Shown: piece by piece, positions 16,030 through 25,283 of the stretch
Layout: each line of letters opens with the position of its first letter
Position numbering within the stretch: the stretch's first letter is position 1
Origin: an uncultured Sunxiuqinia sp.
Lineage (GTDB): Bacteria; Bacteroidota; Bacteroidia; Bacteroidales; Prolixibacteraceae
Direction: 5' to 3'
NCBI RefSeq assembly: GCF_947495665.1
Contig: NZ_CANLZV010000003.1
Span: 248,001-312,000, forward strand
DNA length: 64,000 bases
Program-made: the position numbers and the translations under genes
Notes under the pieces: model-generated
Database searches by the model: none
Told to the model about the DNA's origin: nothing
What the model saw: only the letters and a program-made list of their open reading frames with translations

Positions 16030-19000
16030 ATTAAAAAATCAGTCAAAATAGTCATTTGGATAGTTGGGGCATTTCTGGTCCTGATTTTGGGTGTGTATCT
16101 GGCCTTTCAGACCAGTGTGGTGCAGACTTACCTGGTACGGCAAATCGCCAACCACTTTTCGGAGCGCCTGAATACCCGAATCACTTTGGCTAGCGTGGAC
16201 ATTCGTTTTTTTAACCAAGTGGTTTTAAATGAATTTTTGATTGAAGATCAGCAGCAGGATACCTTGTTTTATGTGGATAAAATGGTGGCATCGATTGATG
16301 ACCTGAAGATCAAACGAAAACTGATCAATCTGTCGTCCATCGAAATGAGTAAGACGAAGTTTTTTGTGTCGTTAACCGAAGATCAGTTGCCCAACTACAA
16401 GTTTATTTTTGATGCCATGCGCTCGAATAAACAACAGGATAACTGGGACTTCTTTTGTCAAAATTTTCTGTTTAATGATACTCGTTTGGGCTACTCCTAT
16501 TACAAAATGGAAAAGCCTAAAACCATTGATTTATATGACATTCAATTGGATGTAAGTGATTTCGAACTGCATCACGATTCGTTATCATTCAGCATCAATA
16601 ACATGAGTTTTGATGATCATAAATCCTTTCAGCTGAGTTCGTTAAGCACTCAACTTGTTTCCTCGAATCATGTTGTCAAACTTCAAAATCTGAATGTTTC
16701 CACGCCTCATTCTTCCATCGGAAATGCCGATGTTACTCTGGACCAGTCGGAGATGGGAACGGGAAGGGACTTCTCATTTTTAAAGCTGGATGTTGATTTA
16801 AAAGAATCGGTGGTTGACTTTGTGGATGTGAGTCAACTGGTGCCTTCTCTGCGAGGAATGGATTTGAAAATTGACCTGTCGGGCCGGGTTTATGGAACCA
16901 TAGCCGATTTGAAAGCAAAAGATCTGCAACTATCGACGGGACAAAATACCCGGTTGATTTGTGATTTATACAGTAATGGTCTGCCCGATCTGGATCAAAC
17001 TTATATTTTGCTTGACCTTAAAAATTCAACGGCTGACTTTAAAGATCTGAGCAAAATTAAACTTCCGGATGCTATGGATTCCGATTTTCTGGAGTTTCCG
17101 GAGTTGCTTTACGATGCAGGCGTGGTGCGTTATGAGGGAAATTTTACCGGTTTCCTTAGCGATTTTGTGGCCTATGGTTCGGTGCAGTCCAACTTTGGTC
17201 AAATTAAAACCGACCTTTCTTTTGTTCCGCAAAAGGGTAACCGGCTGAAAGTAAACGGAAGCTTGCGGACTGTGAATTTTGAGTTGGGCGAATTCACTCA
17301 AATTAATCAATTTGAGCAACTGACTTTCAACGGAAAAGTTGATGGTTCATTTAATCAGGTGACGCGCGCTTTTGATGTGGCTGTTGCTGGAGTGGTGGAC
17401 AGCCTGGTGTTCAATCAGTATAAATTCAAAAACCTGAGTCTGGATGGTGCGCTTCAGGATAAAAGGTTTGAAGGGAGTTTCAATATTCAAGACCCAAACC
17501 TGGATGCCAACTTTGTGGGAAAGCTTGATTTTAACAAAGTCATTCCGGAGTTTGATTTTGAAATGAAACTGGGGCAGGCTAATCTAAAAGCGTTGAATAT
17601 CGATCGTCGGTACGAAAAATCAATGCTTTCGATGTTTCTGAATGCCAATTTTAAAGCAAGCAGCATTGACAACCTCGACGGGAATATTTGGGTGGAAGAA
17701 GGGCAGTATGTGAATGAAAACGATACTTTACTGTTGAATAGTTTTAGTGTAAATACTTTTTATGAAGATTCGGCTTACCTGCAAATTCGCTCCGATTTTG
17801 CCGATGCCGAAATCACAGGAAATTACTCTTTTCGGACCATTGTTGGAAGTGTTAAAAATTTACTTTATCACTATTTACCTTCTTCCGGCCTTGCTTTTGA
17901 CGAAACTAAAAGTCTGAACCAGTTTAACTTTAAGGTGATGGTGAAAGACGTTGATCCCATTACCCGGACACTGTTACCCCAGTTGTACATTGGCCCGTCA
18001 ACAATCTCCGGACGGTTTGATGATCAGCAGTTTCATCTGGATTTGCATGCCGATATCCCTGATATGAGGTATGGAAACCTGATCTTCAATGGTTATTCAC
18101 TTCGCATCCATTCCAACGACGAATTGGAAGTCAAGAGTCGCTTGGAAGAATTGATGATCAACGATAAACAGCGTATTTATAATTTGGCATTTTTGGCCAA
18201 TGCTGCCGATGATCGGCTGGATTCTAAAGTAGTGTGGAATAACTTTCATGAAACGACCTACAGTGGCGAGCTGGAAACTCAGATTGACTTTCAGAGTACC
18301 GGTTATGGCCAAACGCATGTGGAAATTGCGGTCAAGCCTTCCAATATTTACATTGCTGATACGCTATGGATTGTCCATCCTTCAGTGGTTACCATTGATT
18401 CGTCGCGCATTGCAGTGGATAACTTTCGAATCTCGAATAAACAGCAGCAACTTACCGTGGATGGGGTGGTCTCTAAGGATAAAGCCGATCGGCTAAACTT
18501 GAAAGTAAACGAAATTAACCTGGGAAATTTGAATTCGTTTGCTCAAAAGGACGTTGCAGTCAGAGGTGTTCTTAATGGTTCGGCCAGTTTGTTTGATGTT
18601 TATGAGCGGGCCATGTTGTTGTCCGATTTGAAGGTTGACGATTTGAGTTTTCGAAATCATGCTATTGGCGACGTGAGTTTGGTTAGTAAGTGGGATCGGC
18701 CTTCGGAAGAATTGCAGGCTGAGCTGAGTGTGAACACGAAGAATCACCAATCGCTCTATGGCTTTGGTTCCTACAAGCCTGGAAATGACTCGATCGATTT
18801 TTCGGTGAGGTTGAATGATTTGTCATTAACTATTTTACAGCCCATTTTGCAGAACAGTTTTCAGAATGTTCGGGGCCGTGGTACGGGTGAAGTGTGGATT
18901 CACGGGACTCCTCAAAAGCTGTTGTTGGATGGTGATGTGCTGGGACTGGATGCCGGATTGGCCGTAAAATCCATGCAAGTGGATTATTACTTTAGCGATA

Positions 19001-20409
19001 CGGTGAGCTTTCGTTCTGATTCAATCATTTTTGATCAGATTCAGATTAACGATTACCAAGGGAATAAAGGTGTTTTTGATGGATCAATTCGCCATGATAA
19101 TTTTCAGAATATGGATTATGACCTGGAAATTAGTTCTCCACGCTTGCTGGCCATGAATACGACTTTTAGAGATAACGAACGTTTTTATGGGAAAGCTTAT
19201 GCCCGTGGGAGCTTTCAGGTTCGAGGACATGGCAAGGATGTTCTTTTAACCTCGGCAGCCAGCTCCTTAAGCGGAACGTCGATCAATATTTCATTGGACT
19301 ATGAAGAAGAGGCCCAGGAGTATGATTTCATAAATTTTGTGAATCGGGAACGTATCAACACCAGTAGCCCAATAACAAAGCCACAGAGTCAAAAGTCGAA
19401 TTTGCAGATGAGCTTCGATTTCAATGTAACTTCCGACGCACAGGTTCAGCTTATTTACAACTCGCAAATTGGTGATGTTATCCGTTCGCGTGGAACGGGC
19501 GATTTACAGGTTCGAATTGACCCTGATTTTAATATTACCATGTTTGGCGAGTACCGGGTAGAGCAGGGCGATTACTTGTTTACGCTTCAGAATGTAATCA
19601 ACAAAAAGTTTGAAATAGCCCGTGGCGGAACCATTCTCTGGAACGGAGACCCGTATGATGCCACCATTGATCTGGAAGCCATCTACAGGCTCAAAGCATC
19701 GCTGACGGAACTGTTTCCTAACCCGGTTGACAATATTGATTACAGCCAACGAATTCCGGTTACATGTGGAATCGTCTTAACTGAGAACCTGAACAACCCG
19801 GAGATTGCATTCGATATTAATTTTCCAACGGTTGAAGATCGAATCAAAGACCAGGTTCAGCAGTTTTTCAGTACGGATGAAGATATGAACCGGCAGATTT
19901 TATCATTGCTGGTTTTGGGACGTTTTTACACGCCCGAATATCTCAGAGGATCCTATCAAGCCACCAACCCGAATCTGGTTGGTTCAACAGCCAGCGAGCT
20001 GTTTTCCAATCAACTGAGTAACTGGTTGTCTCAAATTAGCAATGATTTTGACATTGGTGTGAACTATCGTCCGGGTAATCAAATATCGGATGACGAAATT
20101 GAATTGGCTTTGAGCACCCAGATTTTTAATGACCGGGTGACGCTGAACGGTAACATCGGGAATAACAGCACGACCAATGCAGCCCGCTCAAATAACAGCA
20201 ATATTGTTGGTGATTTTGACTTGAATGTAAAGCTGACCAATAACGGGAAGCTGCAGTTAAAAGCGTATAATCGCTCAAACGATAACCTGATTTATGAAAC
20301 ATCACCTTATACTCAGGGAATTGGTGTTTCGTACCGTGAGAACTACAATAATCTGGGCGAACTTTGGCGAAAGTTGAAACGTTTGTTTGTCAAAAGGGAC
20401 GAGGAGTAG
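16030..20409 (+). CDS. tamB: TamB-like translocation/assembly module protein, apparent ATT start
   Basis: A very large (about 1459 residues from 16030) envelope protein. The N-terminus has a signal anchor (KIVIWIVGAFLVLILGVYLA), then SVVQTYLVRQIANHFSERL and RITLASVDI, typical of AsmA/TamB proteins. Long beta-rich repeats follow, and a C-terminal DUF490/TamB domain contains GDLQVRIDPDFNITMFGEY and ILSLLVLGRFYTPE. TamB-like proteins bridge the inner and outer membranes in outer-membrane protein insertion or lipid transfer. No ATG, GTG or TTG precedes the signal anchor: the in-frame stop is TAA at 16015, and the first TTG (16087) lies inside the anchor. An ATT at 16030 gives the expected Met-Lys-Lys start. 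Confidence 0.85.
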   Translation: MKKSVKIVIWIVGAFLVLILGVYLAFQTSVVQTYLVRQIANHFSERLNTRITLASVDIRFFNQVVLNEFLIEDQQQDTLFYVDKMVASIDDLKIKRKLINLSSIEMSKTKFFVSLTEDQLPNYKFIFDAMRSNKQQDNWDFFCQNFLFNDTRLGYSYYKMEKPKTIDLYDIQLDVSDFELHHDSLSFSINNMSFDDHKSFQLSSLSTQLVSSNHVVKLQNLNVSTPHSSIGNADVTLDQSEMGTGRDFSFLKLDVDLKESVVDFVDVSQLVPSLRGMDLKIDLSGRVYGTIADLKAKDLQLSTGQNTRLICDLYSNGLPDLDQTYILLDLKNSTADFKDLSKIKLPDAMDSDFLEFPELLYDAGVVRYEGNFTGFLSDFVAYGSVQSNFGQIKTDLSFVPQKGNRLKVNGSLRTVNFELGEFTQINQFEQLTFNGKVDGSFNQVTRAFDVAVAGVVDSLVFNQYKFKNLSLDGALQDKRFEGSFNIQDPNLDANFVGKLDFNKVIPEFDFEMKLGQANLKALNIDRRYEKSMLSMFLNANFKASSIDNLDGNIWVEEGQYVNENDTLLLNSFSVNTFYEDSAYLQIRSDFADAEITGNYSFRTIVGSVKNLLYHYLPSSGLAFDETKSLNQFNFKVMVKDVDPITRTLLPQLYIGPSTISGRFDDQQFHLDLHADIPDMRYGNLIFNGYSLRIHSNDELEVKSRLEELMINDKQRIYNLAFLANAADDRLDSKVVWNNFHETTYSGELETQIDFQSTGYGQTHVEIAVKPSNIYIADTLWIVHPSVVTIDSSRIAVDNFRISNKQQQLTVDGVVSKDKADRLNLKVNEINLGNLNSFAQKDVAVRGVLNGSASLFDVYERAMLLSDLKVDDLSFRNHAIGDVSLVSKWDRPSEELQAELSVNTKNHQSLYGFGSYKPGNDSIDFSVRLNDLSLTILQPILQNSFQNVRGRGTGEVWIHGTPQKLLLDGDVLGLDAGLAVKSMQVDYYFSDTVSFRSDSIIFDQIQINDYQGNKGVFDGSIRHDNFQNMDYDLEISSPRLLAMNTTFRDNERFYGKAYARGSFQVRGHGKDVLLTSAASSLSGTSINISLDYEEEAQEYDFINFVNRERINTSSPITKPQSQKSNLQMSFDFNVTSDAQVQLIYNSQIGDVIRSRGTGDLQVRIDPDFNITMFGEYRVEQGDYLFTLQNVINKKFEIARGGTILWNGDPYDATIDLEAIYRLKASLTELFPNPVDNIDYSQRIPVTCGIVLTENLNNPEIAFDINFPTVEDRIKDQVQQFFSTDEDMNRQILSLLVLGRFYTPEYLRGSYQATNPNLVGSTASELFSNQLSNWLSQISNDFDIGVNYRPGNQISDDEIELALSTQIFNDRVTLNGNIGNNSTTNAARSNNSNIVGDFDLNVKLTNNGKLQLKAYNRSNDNLIYETSPYTQGIGVSYRENYNNLGELWRKLKRLFVKRDEE

Positions 20410-20446
20410 ATACGAATGGTCATCGGAGGGCGCTTCCTAAAAACTC

Positions 20447-20480
20447 TTGAGCGATGTTCCGACTTTAAGTCGTAACTTTG
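20447..20480 (+). promoter_or_regulatory. Promoter of the exbB-exbD-tonB/tolA operon
   Basis: TTG (20447-20449) is followed after 23 bases by a perfect TAACTTTG -7 box (20473-20480). Transcription would start near 20487, upstream of the hairpin at 20503-20525, which would therefore lie in the leader of the transcript. Confidence 0.6.
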
Positions 20481-20502
20481 CAAATAATCATTATTTTTGG
20501 GG

Positions 20503-20534
20503 GGTATAATAATTGTTATTATACCTCGTTTTTT
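20503..20534 (+). terminator. Terminator-like hairpin in the exbB leader
   Basis: GGTATAATAA (20503-20512) and TTATTATACC (20516-20525) form a perfect 10-bp stem with a TTG loop, followed by TCG and a run of six T (20529-20534). It may end tamB transcription. Because a good exbB promoter lies upstream of it, it could also act as an attenuator. Confidence 0.6.
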
Positions 20535-20558
20535 ATGTGTTTCTCTAAATGAAGACTT

Positions 20559-21266
20559 ATGTTTGGATATATTTTGTTACAAGTTTCAAATGCAGCTGGA
20601 GAAAGTGCTGAGGCACTGGCTGAAACAGTTGAACAGGATGGCATTGTGACCCGCTTTTTTGATTTAGCACTCAAAGGAGGCTGGATCATGATTCCCATTG
20701 TGGCGCTTTCGCTGATTGCTGTTTTTATTTTCTTTGATCGTTATTTTGCCGTTAAAAAAGCCGGAAAGGTTGACGACTCCTTGCTTGAGCGTGTGAAAGA
20801 TTACATTTCGCAAGGGAATATTGATGCTGCCTTATCTTTGGTTCGTTCACAGGATAACCCAACAGCACGAATGATTCAGAAAGGAATTAGCCGGATTGGC
20901 CGTCCGATGTCGGATGTCAATTCTGCCATTGAAACTGTCGGAAACCTGGAAATTGCCAAGCTGGAAAAAGGATTGCCTGTTTTGGCAAGTGTTGCCGGGG
21001 GAGCTCCAATGATTGGTTTCCTGGGAACCGTAATTGGGATGATTCAGGCATTTTACGATATGGCCAATGCTGGAAACAATATTGATGTGACGCTTTTGTC
21101 TTCAGGTATTTATCAAGCCATGGTAACTACGGTTGCTGGTTTAACGGTTGGAATTATTGCCTATTTCGCCTACAATATTTTGGTGGCTAGTGTTGAAAAA
21201 GTGATTTTCAAGATGGAAGCAGCAACATCCGAATTTCTTGATCTTTTAAATGAACCAGCAAAATAG
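20559..21266 (+). CDS. exbB: MotA/TolQ/ExbB-type proton channel protein
   Basis: The 235-residue inner-membrane protein has a first helix at about 44-64 (GWIMIPIVALSLIAVFIFFD) and the conserved MotA/TolQ/ExbB block: LPVLASVAGGAPMIGFLGTVIGMI, then YQAMVTTVAGLTVGIIAYFAYNILV. With ExbD it forms the proton-driven stator that powers TonB- or Tol-type energy transduction across the periplasm. It is the first of three tightly packed genes (5-base gap to exbD, 1-base overlap to the transducer). TolQ and ExbB cannot be told apart reliably by eye, and no tolB or pal is nearby. Confidence 0.93.
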   Translation: MFGYILLQVSNAAGESAEALAETVEQDGIVTRFFDLALKGGWIMIPIVALSLIAVFIFFDRYFAVKKAGKVDDSLLERVKDYISQGNIDAALSLVRSQDNPTARMIQKGISRIGRPMSDVNSAIETVGNLEIAKLEKGLPVLASVAGGAPMIGFLGTVIGMIQAFYDMANAGNNIDVTLLSSGIYQAMVTTVAGLTVGIIAYFAYNILVASVEKVIFKMEAATSEFLDLLNEPAK

Positions 21267-21271
21267 GAATA

Positions 21272-21682
21272 ATGGCCTTAAAACGAAGAAATAAAGTCGA
21301 TGCCAGTTTTAGCATGTCATCCATGACTGATATTGTATTCTTGCTGTTGATCTTTTTCATGGTTACATCAACACTTATCGCACCCAATGCATTAAAGTTA
21401 TTGTTGCCGGAAAGTAATAACCAAACTGCAGCAAAGCCGATAACAACAGTATCTATAACGAAAGATCTGAAATATTACGTGAATACAGGGAAGGATGTTG
21501 AGCGGGTTGCCTTTCATGAAATTGAGCCTGCACTGCAAAGTGCAATTGGTGACACACCTGAAGCTTATGTCTCGCTTCATGCTGATAAATCAGTTCCTTT
21601 TGAACAAATTATAAAAGTAATGAATATTGCGAAACGCAATAAATACAAAATGATTGTGGCTACAGCGCCCGAAGGACGTTAA
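21272..21682 (+). CDS. exbD: ExbD/TolR family biopolymer transport protein
   Basis: The 136-residue protein has one N-terminal membrane helix with the conserved Asp of the family: SMTDIVFLLLIFFMVTSTL (Asp near residue 20), the proton-carrying residue of ExbD/TolR. A small periplasmic domain follows (YVSLHADKSVPFEQIIKVMNIA). It partners with ExbB upstream and the TonB/TolA-like protein downstream, and its stop overlaps the next start (TAATGA). Confidence 0.93.
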   Translation: MALKRRNKVDASFSMSSMTDIVFLLLIFFMVTSTLIAPNALKLLLPESNNQTAAKPITTVSITKDLKYYVNTGKDVERVAFHEIEPALQSAIGDTPEAYVSLHADKSVPFEQIIKVMNIAKRNKYKMIVATAPEGR

Positions 21683-22686
21683 TGAGTTATTTTGAAAAAC
21701 ATAAAAAGGGATTTATCGGGACGATTGTTGTGCATACAATCGTTTTAATTTTGCTTCTGTTATTTGGTTTTTTCACCCCACTGCCATTACCCGGAGAAGA
21801 AGGAATTCTGGTGAATTTTGGAAACTCCAGTCAAGGGGCAGGCCCGAGAGAGCCGGCACCAAGCCGGAAAACTCCAGCTCCTGTTGTTAAAGAAGAAAAG
21901 AAAACGGTAACTCCTCCGGCTACAACGCCAACGCCACCTCCGCCTGCGGGCAAACAACCTGAAGCAAAAAAGGAGTTGCTAACACAGGATTATGAGAAAA
22001 CGGTAGCCTTGGAAGCGGCCAAAAAGAAGAAGGAAGAGGAGCAAAAACGGCAGCAAGAGCTGGAAAATAAGCGGAAACAGGAAGAGCTGGAAAAACAACG
22101 CCAGAAAGATTTGGAAGCTCAGCGTCAAGCTGAATTGGAACGTGAGCGCAAGGAAGAGCTTGAGCGTAAACGATTGGCTGAAGAAGCTGAACGGAAGCGC
22201 AAGGAGGAAGAAGAGCGCAAAAGAATAGAAGCTGAGCAGCAAAAAATAGCAGAAATTAATAGTAGGGTGTCCAATGCTTTTGGAGCAGGAGGAGCTGGTA
22301 GCTCCGATTCAAAAAGTACCGGGGAGGGTGTTACTTTCCCCGGAGGAAACCAAGGCTCTCCGAATGGTTCGGCCAACTCAACCAACTATGGCGAGGGTGG
22401 TGGACAAGGAAACGGTATTTCATTCAGTCTGGCTGGACGTTCAGCTAAATCGTTGCCCAAACCGACCTATCCGGGAAATGAAGAAGGTGTCGTGGTGGTT
22501 CAGGTTACAGTGGATAAATATGGAAAGGTGACAACTGCCGAGCCGGGTGCACGGGGATCAACAACCTACAATGCCCAGTTGCTGAATGCAGCCAAGCAGG
22601 CAGCCCTTAAGGCTAAATTTAATCTCGATGAGTCAGCGCCGGCCTTTCAGCAGGGAACGATTACGTATCGGTTTGTACTGGATTAG
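21682..22686 (+). CDS. TonB/TolA-like energy transducer with long charged coiled coil
   Basis: The 334-residue protein has a membrane anchor at about 11-32, a Pro-rich stretch (about 58-95), a Lys/Glu/Gln/Arg-rich predicted helix from about 95 to 190 resembling TolA domain II, a Gly/Ser/Asn-rich linker (about 200-245), and a C-terminal TonB-like domain (VVVVQVTVDKYGKVTTAEPG, then ALKAKFN and GTITYRFVLD). It would carry force from the ExbB-ExbD motor to an outer-membrane partner. The mixed TonB/TolA architecture leaves open whether it serves nutrient receptors or envelope constriction. Confidence 0.9.
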   Translation: MSYFEKHKKGFIGTIVVHTIVLILLLLFGFFTPLPLPGEEGILVNFGNSSQGAGPREPAPSRKTPAPVVKEEKKTVTPPATTPTPPPPAGKQPEAKKELLTQDYEKTVALEAAKKKKEEEQKRQQELENKRKQEELEKQRQKDLEAQRQAELERERKEELERKRLAEEAERKRKEEEERKRIEAEQQKIAEINSRVSNAFGAGGAGSSDSKSTGEGVTFPGGNQGSPNGSANSTNYGEGGGQGNGISFSLAGRSAKSLPKPTYPGNEEGVVVVQVTVDKYGKVTTAEPGARGSTTYNAQLLNAAKQAALKAKFNLDESAPAFQQGTITYRFVLD

Positions 22687-22709
22687 ATTTGATATCTGAA
22701 GGTTTGAGG

Positions 22710-22741
22710 AATTTGGAATGAATGGTTATTCATTCCAAATT
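22710..22741. terminator. Convergent terminator overlapping the 3' end of aroE
   Basis: AATTTGGAATGAAT (22710-22723) and ATTCATTCCAAATT (22728-22741) form a perfect 14-bp stem with a GGTT loop. The right arm includes the last codons and stop of aroE (stop at 22726-22728), so the hairpin serves two convergent genes with minimal spacing. Confidence 0.65.
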
Positions 22742-23475
22742 TCCCAAGCTTTGATGGCTTGAAGATGCAACATCTCCAGGCCATTTTTTATGCTCGCTCC
22801 TTTAGCCTTTCCCTTCTGCAAAAACAAGGTTTCTTCCGGATTGTAAACCAAGTCGAAAAGAACATGATTTGGAGTGAGAGACTCATAAGGAATCGACGGG
22901 CAAGTATCTACTTTAGGGAAAGTTCCAAGCGGTGTTGCATTAATGATAATGAGGTGGTCCTTTATCAGTTGCTCGTCAATCTGTTCATAGTTTAATTCCT
23001 TTGCTGACAAGCTCTTTTTCGTTGTGGCTGAAAGGTATTCAATGCCATGTTTATCCAGGATGAATTTGACTGCTTTGGAGGCTCCACCTGTCCCTAAAAT
23101 TAGTGCTTTCTGATGCTTCTCTCCTAACAGAGGCAGGAGTGATTGTTCAAACCCATAACAATCGGTATTGAATCCTTTTAGGATTATTTTTTCGGCTTTC
23201 CGGATAATTTTAATTGTATTGACTGCACCTACAGTTGCAGCCTCTTCGTCAATTTCATCCAGAAAAGGCATAACCTCCTGCTTGTAGGGAATAGTGCAAT
23301 TTAGTCCGGCAATGTGATCATTTTCCTGAAAAATGGAAGGAAAAAGACTGATATCATCCAGCTCGAAGTTCAGATACTCGTGATTATTAAGGCCCTCTTC
23401 TTCAAATTTTTCAGTGAAAAAACGTTTGGAAAATGAGTGCCCCAAGCGGTAACCAATTAATCCGTAAGTTTTCAT
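22726..23475 (-). CDS. aroE: Shikimate dehydrogenase
   Basis: This enzyme reduces 3-dehydroshikimate to shikimate with NADPH in aromatic amino-acid synthesis. The 249 residues show the substrate-binding IGYRLGHSFSKRFF, the catalytic Lys in LNCTIPYKQ, the Asp in FNTDCYGF, and the nucleotide-binding loop LILGTGGASKAV. The start overlaps the stop of the DUF368 gene by 4 bases (ATGA), so the two are translationally coupled. The 3' end is folded into a convergent terminator. Confidence 0.95.
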   Translation of the reverse strand: MKTYGLIGYRLGHSFSKRFFTEKFEEEGLNNHEYLNFELDDISLFPSIFQENDHIAGLNCTIPYKQEVMPFLDEIDEEAATVGAVNTIKIIRKAEKIILKGFNTDCYGFEQSLLPLLGEKHQKALILGTGGASKAVKFILDKHGIEYLSATTKKSLSAKELNYEQIDEQLIKDHLIIINATPLGTFPKVDTCPSIPYESLTPNHVLFDLVYNPEETLFLQKGKAKGASIKNGLEMLHLQAIKAWEIWNE

Positions 23476-24407
23476 TTCTGGAGTTTTTTGGATAAACCTT
23501 CAACAACAAAGATCAACGCAAAACCGGCCACAGCAAGGCTAATGGCGCCTATTAAAAGCGGTTGGTTGCCTGTAATTACTTCGTAGTTGGTTGGTAAAAT
23601 GTTCTGCTCAATGAGTGGTTTGAGCTCTCCATGACGATCGACAAAGGTTTCTACCACTTCTTTCCAGGGCCAGACTTTGTTCAAAGAGCCAATCATAAAA
23701 CCGGCCAATAGTGCAATGGTCAGATCATAGTAGCGTTTGAGCAGCCAGCTAAGCAAGTTTGAAAACAGAATGATTCCGATACTGGCACCACCCAGAAAAA
23801 CGGCAATAACTGGCAAGTTAAAGCTTGAAACGGCCCCCAAAATAAATTTGTACATACCGAGTAAAACCAAAATGAAACTGCCTGAAATACCTGGCAGGAT
23901 CATGGCGCAGATAGCGATGGAGCCCGACAAAAAGACAAAGGTGTAGCTGGTGTGGGCTTCGGATGGTGTGATGACCGTTATGAGGTAAGCAATTACAGCA
24001 CCGGTTGCCAGCGAAAGAAAAGTGGAAGCTTTCCATTGGGCAATATCTTTACCTACGTAGATTGCCGAAGCAATAATCAACCCAAAAAAGAAAGACCAGA
24101 TCAGAATTGGGTGGTGGTTAAGCAGGTACTCAAGCCCTTTGGCTAATGAAAGTACACTAATGCCGATACCAAGTACCACGGCTAGTAAAAAGTTGCCGTT
24201 TACGGCATTCCAGAAATCCTTAAATTTTCCGGTGAAGAATAATTGCAGGGTCTTAAAATTAACGGATTTGATGGAGTTGATTAATTCCTGGTAAATTCCG
24301 GTAATAAACGCTATGGTACCTCCGGAAACCCCCGGAACTACATCTGCGGCCCCCATTCCCATTCCTTTCAGTACAATCAGAAGATATTCTTTTATTGATC
24401 GGTTCAT
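23472..24407 (-). CDS. DUF368 membrane protein (undecaprenyl-phosphate translocase family)
   Basis: The 311-residue polytopic membrane protein has the DUF368 signatures: GMGAADVVPGVSGGTIAFITGIY at the N-terminus and the repeated MILPGISGSFILVLLGMYK in the middle, consistent with two inverted repeats. DUF368 proteins (PopT) have been shown to recycle undecaprenyl phosphate across the cytoplasmic membrane for envelope polymer synthesis. It is upstream of and coupled to aroE; the pairing has no obvious metabolic logic. A perfect minus-strand -7 box (TATTTTTG, 24440-24433) lies 25 bases upstream. Confidence 0.9.
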   Translation of the reverse strand: MNRSIKEYLLIVLKGMGMGAADVVPGVSGGTIAFITGIYQELINSIKSVNFKTLQLFFTGKFKDFWNAVNGNFLLAVVLGIGISVLSLAKGLEYLLNHHPILIWSFFFGLIIASAIYVGKDIAQWKASTFLSLATGAVIAYLITVITPSEAHTSYTFVFLSGSIAICAMILPGISGSFILVLLGMYKFILGAVSSFNLPVIAVFLGGASIGIILFSNLLSWLLKRYYDLTIALLAGFMIGSLNKVWPWKEVVETFVDRHGELKPLIEQNILPTNYEVITGNQPLLIGAISLAVAGFALIFVVEGLSKKLQK

Positions 24408-24522
24408 TTTTCCCTTTTTTTTTGATGAAAGGCAAAAATAGGTCAGGAATTATGAAAAAGAAAGACTTGATGAATATTTTAGGTGAATTTGATTTGAATA
24501 AATAAGAAATGGGAACCTGATT

Positions 24523-25224
24523 TTAGGATTTTAGCAGATTAACCGTATGGCAGGCAACCACGGCAGCCGTTTCAGTCCGTAGCCGACTTTGCCCTAAGCT
24601 AACCGGTATGAATTGTTTGTGGATTGCTTTGGCTACTTCATCTTCGGAGAAATCGCCTTCTGGTCCGATGAGAATCAAGTTGGATCCACTCTCACTTAGC
24701 TCATCTTTTAGCTCTTTCTTATTTTGCTCGTAACAATGAGCAATAAATTTTTTCCCTTCAAAGTCAGTGTCAAGTAAAGTTTTTAAAGGAGTAAGCGGGT
24801 TTAATTTTGGAAGATAAGCTTTGAGTGACTGTTTCATGGCAGAGATAATCACCTTTTGTAAACGCTCGTCTTTTATGACTTTTCGTTCTGAATGGTCACA
24901 CAAAACCGGGGTAATTTCATCAATTCCAATTTCGGTGGCTTTTTCCAAAAACCATTCAAAACGATCGATATTTTTAGTTGGTGCAACTGCCAGGTGCAAG
25001 TAATGTGTGCGCTTATTATACTCGCTTATTTTCTTAATGATTTCAACCTGACACCTTTTGGGATGTGCATCGCTGATTTGAGCCTCAAAGAAGTTTCCTT
25101 TTCCATCAATAAGCTGGATAACATCACCGGCTGTTAACCGAAGAACGCGAACAGCATGTTTTGATTCTGTTTCATCTAAACAATAAGTAGACTCGCTGAT
25201 GTCGGGCGTGTAAAAAAGCTGCAT
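24523..25224 (-). CDS. rsmE: 16S rRNA (uracil-1498-N3)-methyltransferase
   Basis: RsmE methylates U1498 of 16S rRNA. The 233-residue protein shows the SPOUT-family features LIGPEGDFSEDEV and SLGQSRLRTETAAVVA at the C-terminus, with an N-terminal PUA-like domain (HAVRVLRLTAGDVIQLIDGKG). I chose the ATG at 25224 (MQLFYTPD). An in-frame TTG at 25242 lies inside the promoter, since a perfect minus-strand -7 box occupies 25247-25240. Confidence 0.95.
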   Translation of the reverse strand: MQLFYTPDISESTYCLDETESKHAVRVLRLTAGDVIQLIDGKGNFFEAQISDAHPKRCQVEIIKKISEYNKRTHYLHLAVAPTKNIDRFEWFLEKATEIGIDEITPVLCDHSERKVIKDERLQKVIISAMKQSLKAYLPKLNPLTPLKTLLDTDFEGKKFIAHCYEQNKKELKDELSESGSNLILIGPEGDFSEDEVAKAIHKQFIPVSLGQSRLRTETAAVVACHTVNLLKS

Positions 25225-25239
25225 ATTCAATATTTTTGG

Positions 25240-25247
25240 CAAAAGTA
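25240..25247 (-). promoter_or_regulatory. -7 box of rsmE
   Basis: TACTTTTG on the minus strand matches TAnnTTTG perfectly. Transcription would begin about 10 bases before the ATG at 25224, giving a near-leaderless mRNA. I saw no clear -33 element. Confidence 0.45.
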
Positions 25248-25283
25248 GCGAAATATTTTTTGACAGAAAGAAGTACTATACAA

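Noticed and set aside
21979-22385. Long minus-strand frames opposite the TonB/TolA-like gene
   Set aside because: They are mirror images of the Lys/Glu-rich coiled-coil codons, which read as Leu/Phe/Ser-rich on the other strand.
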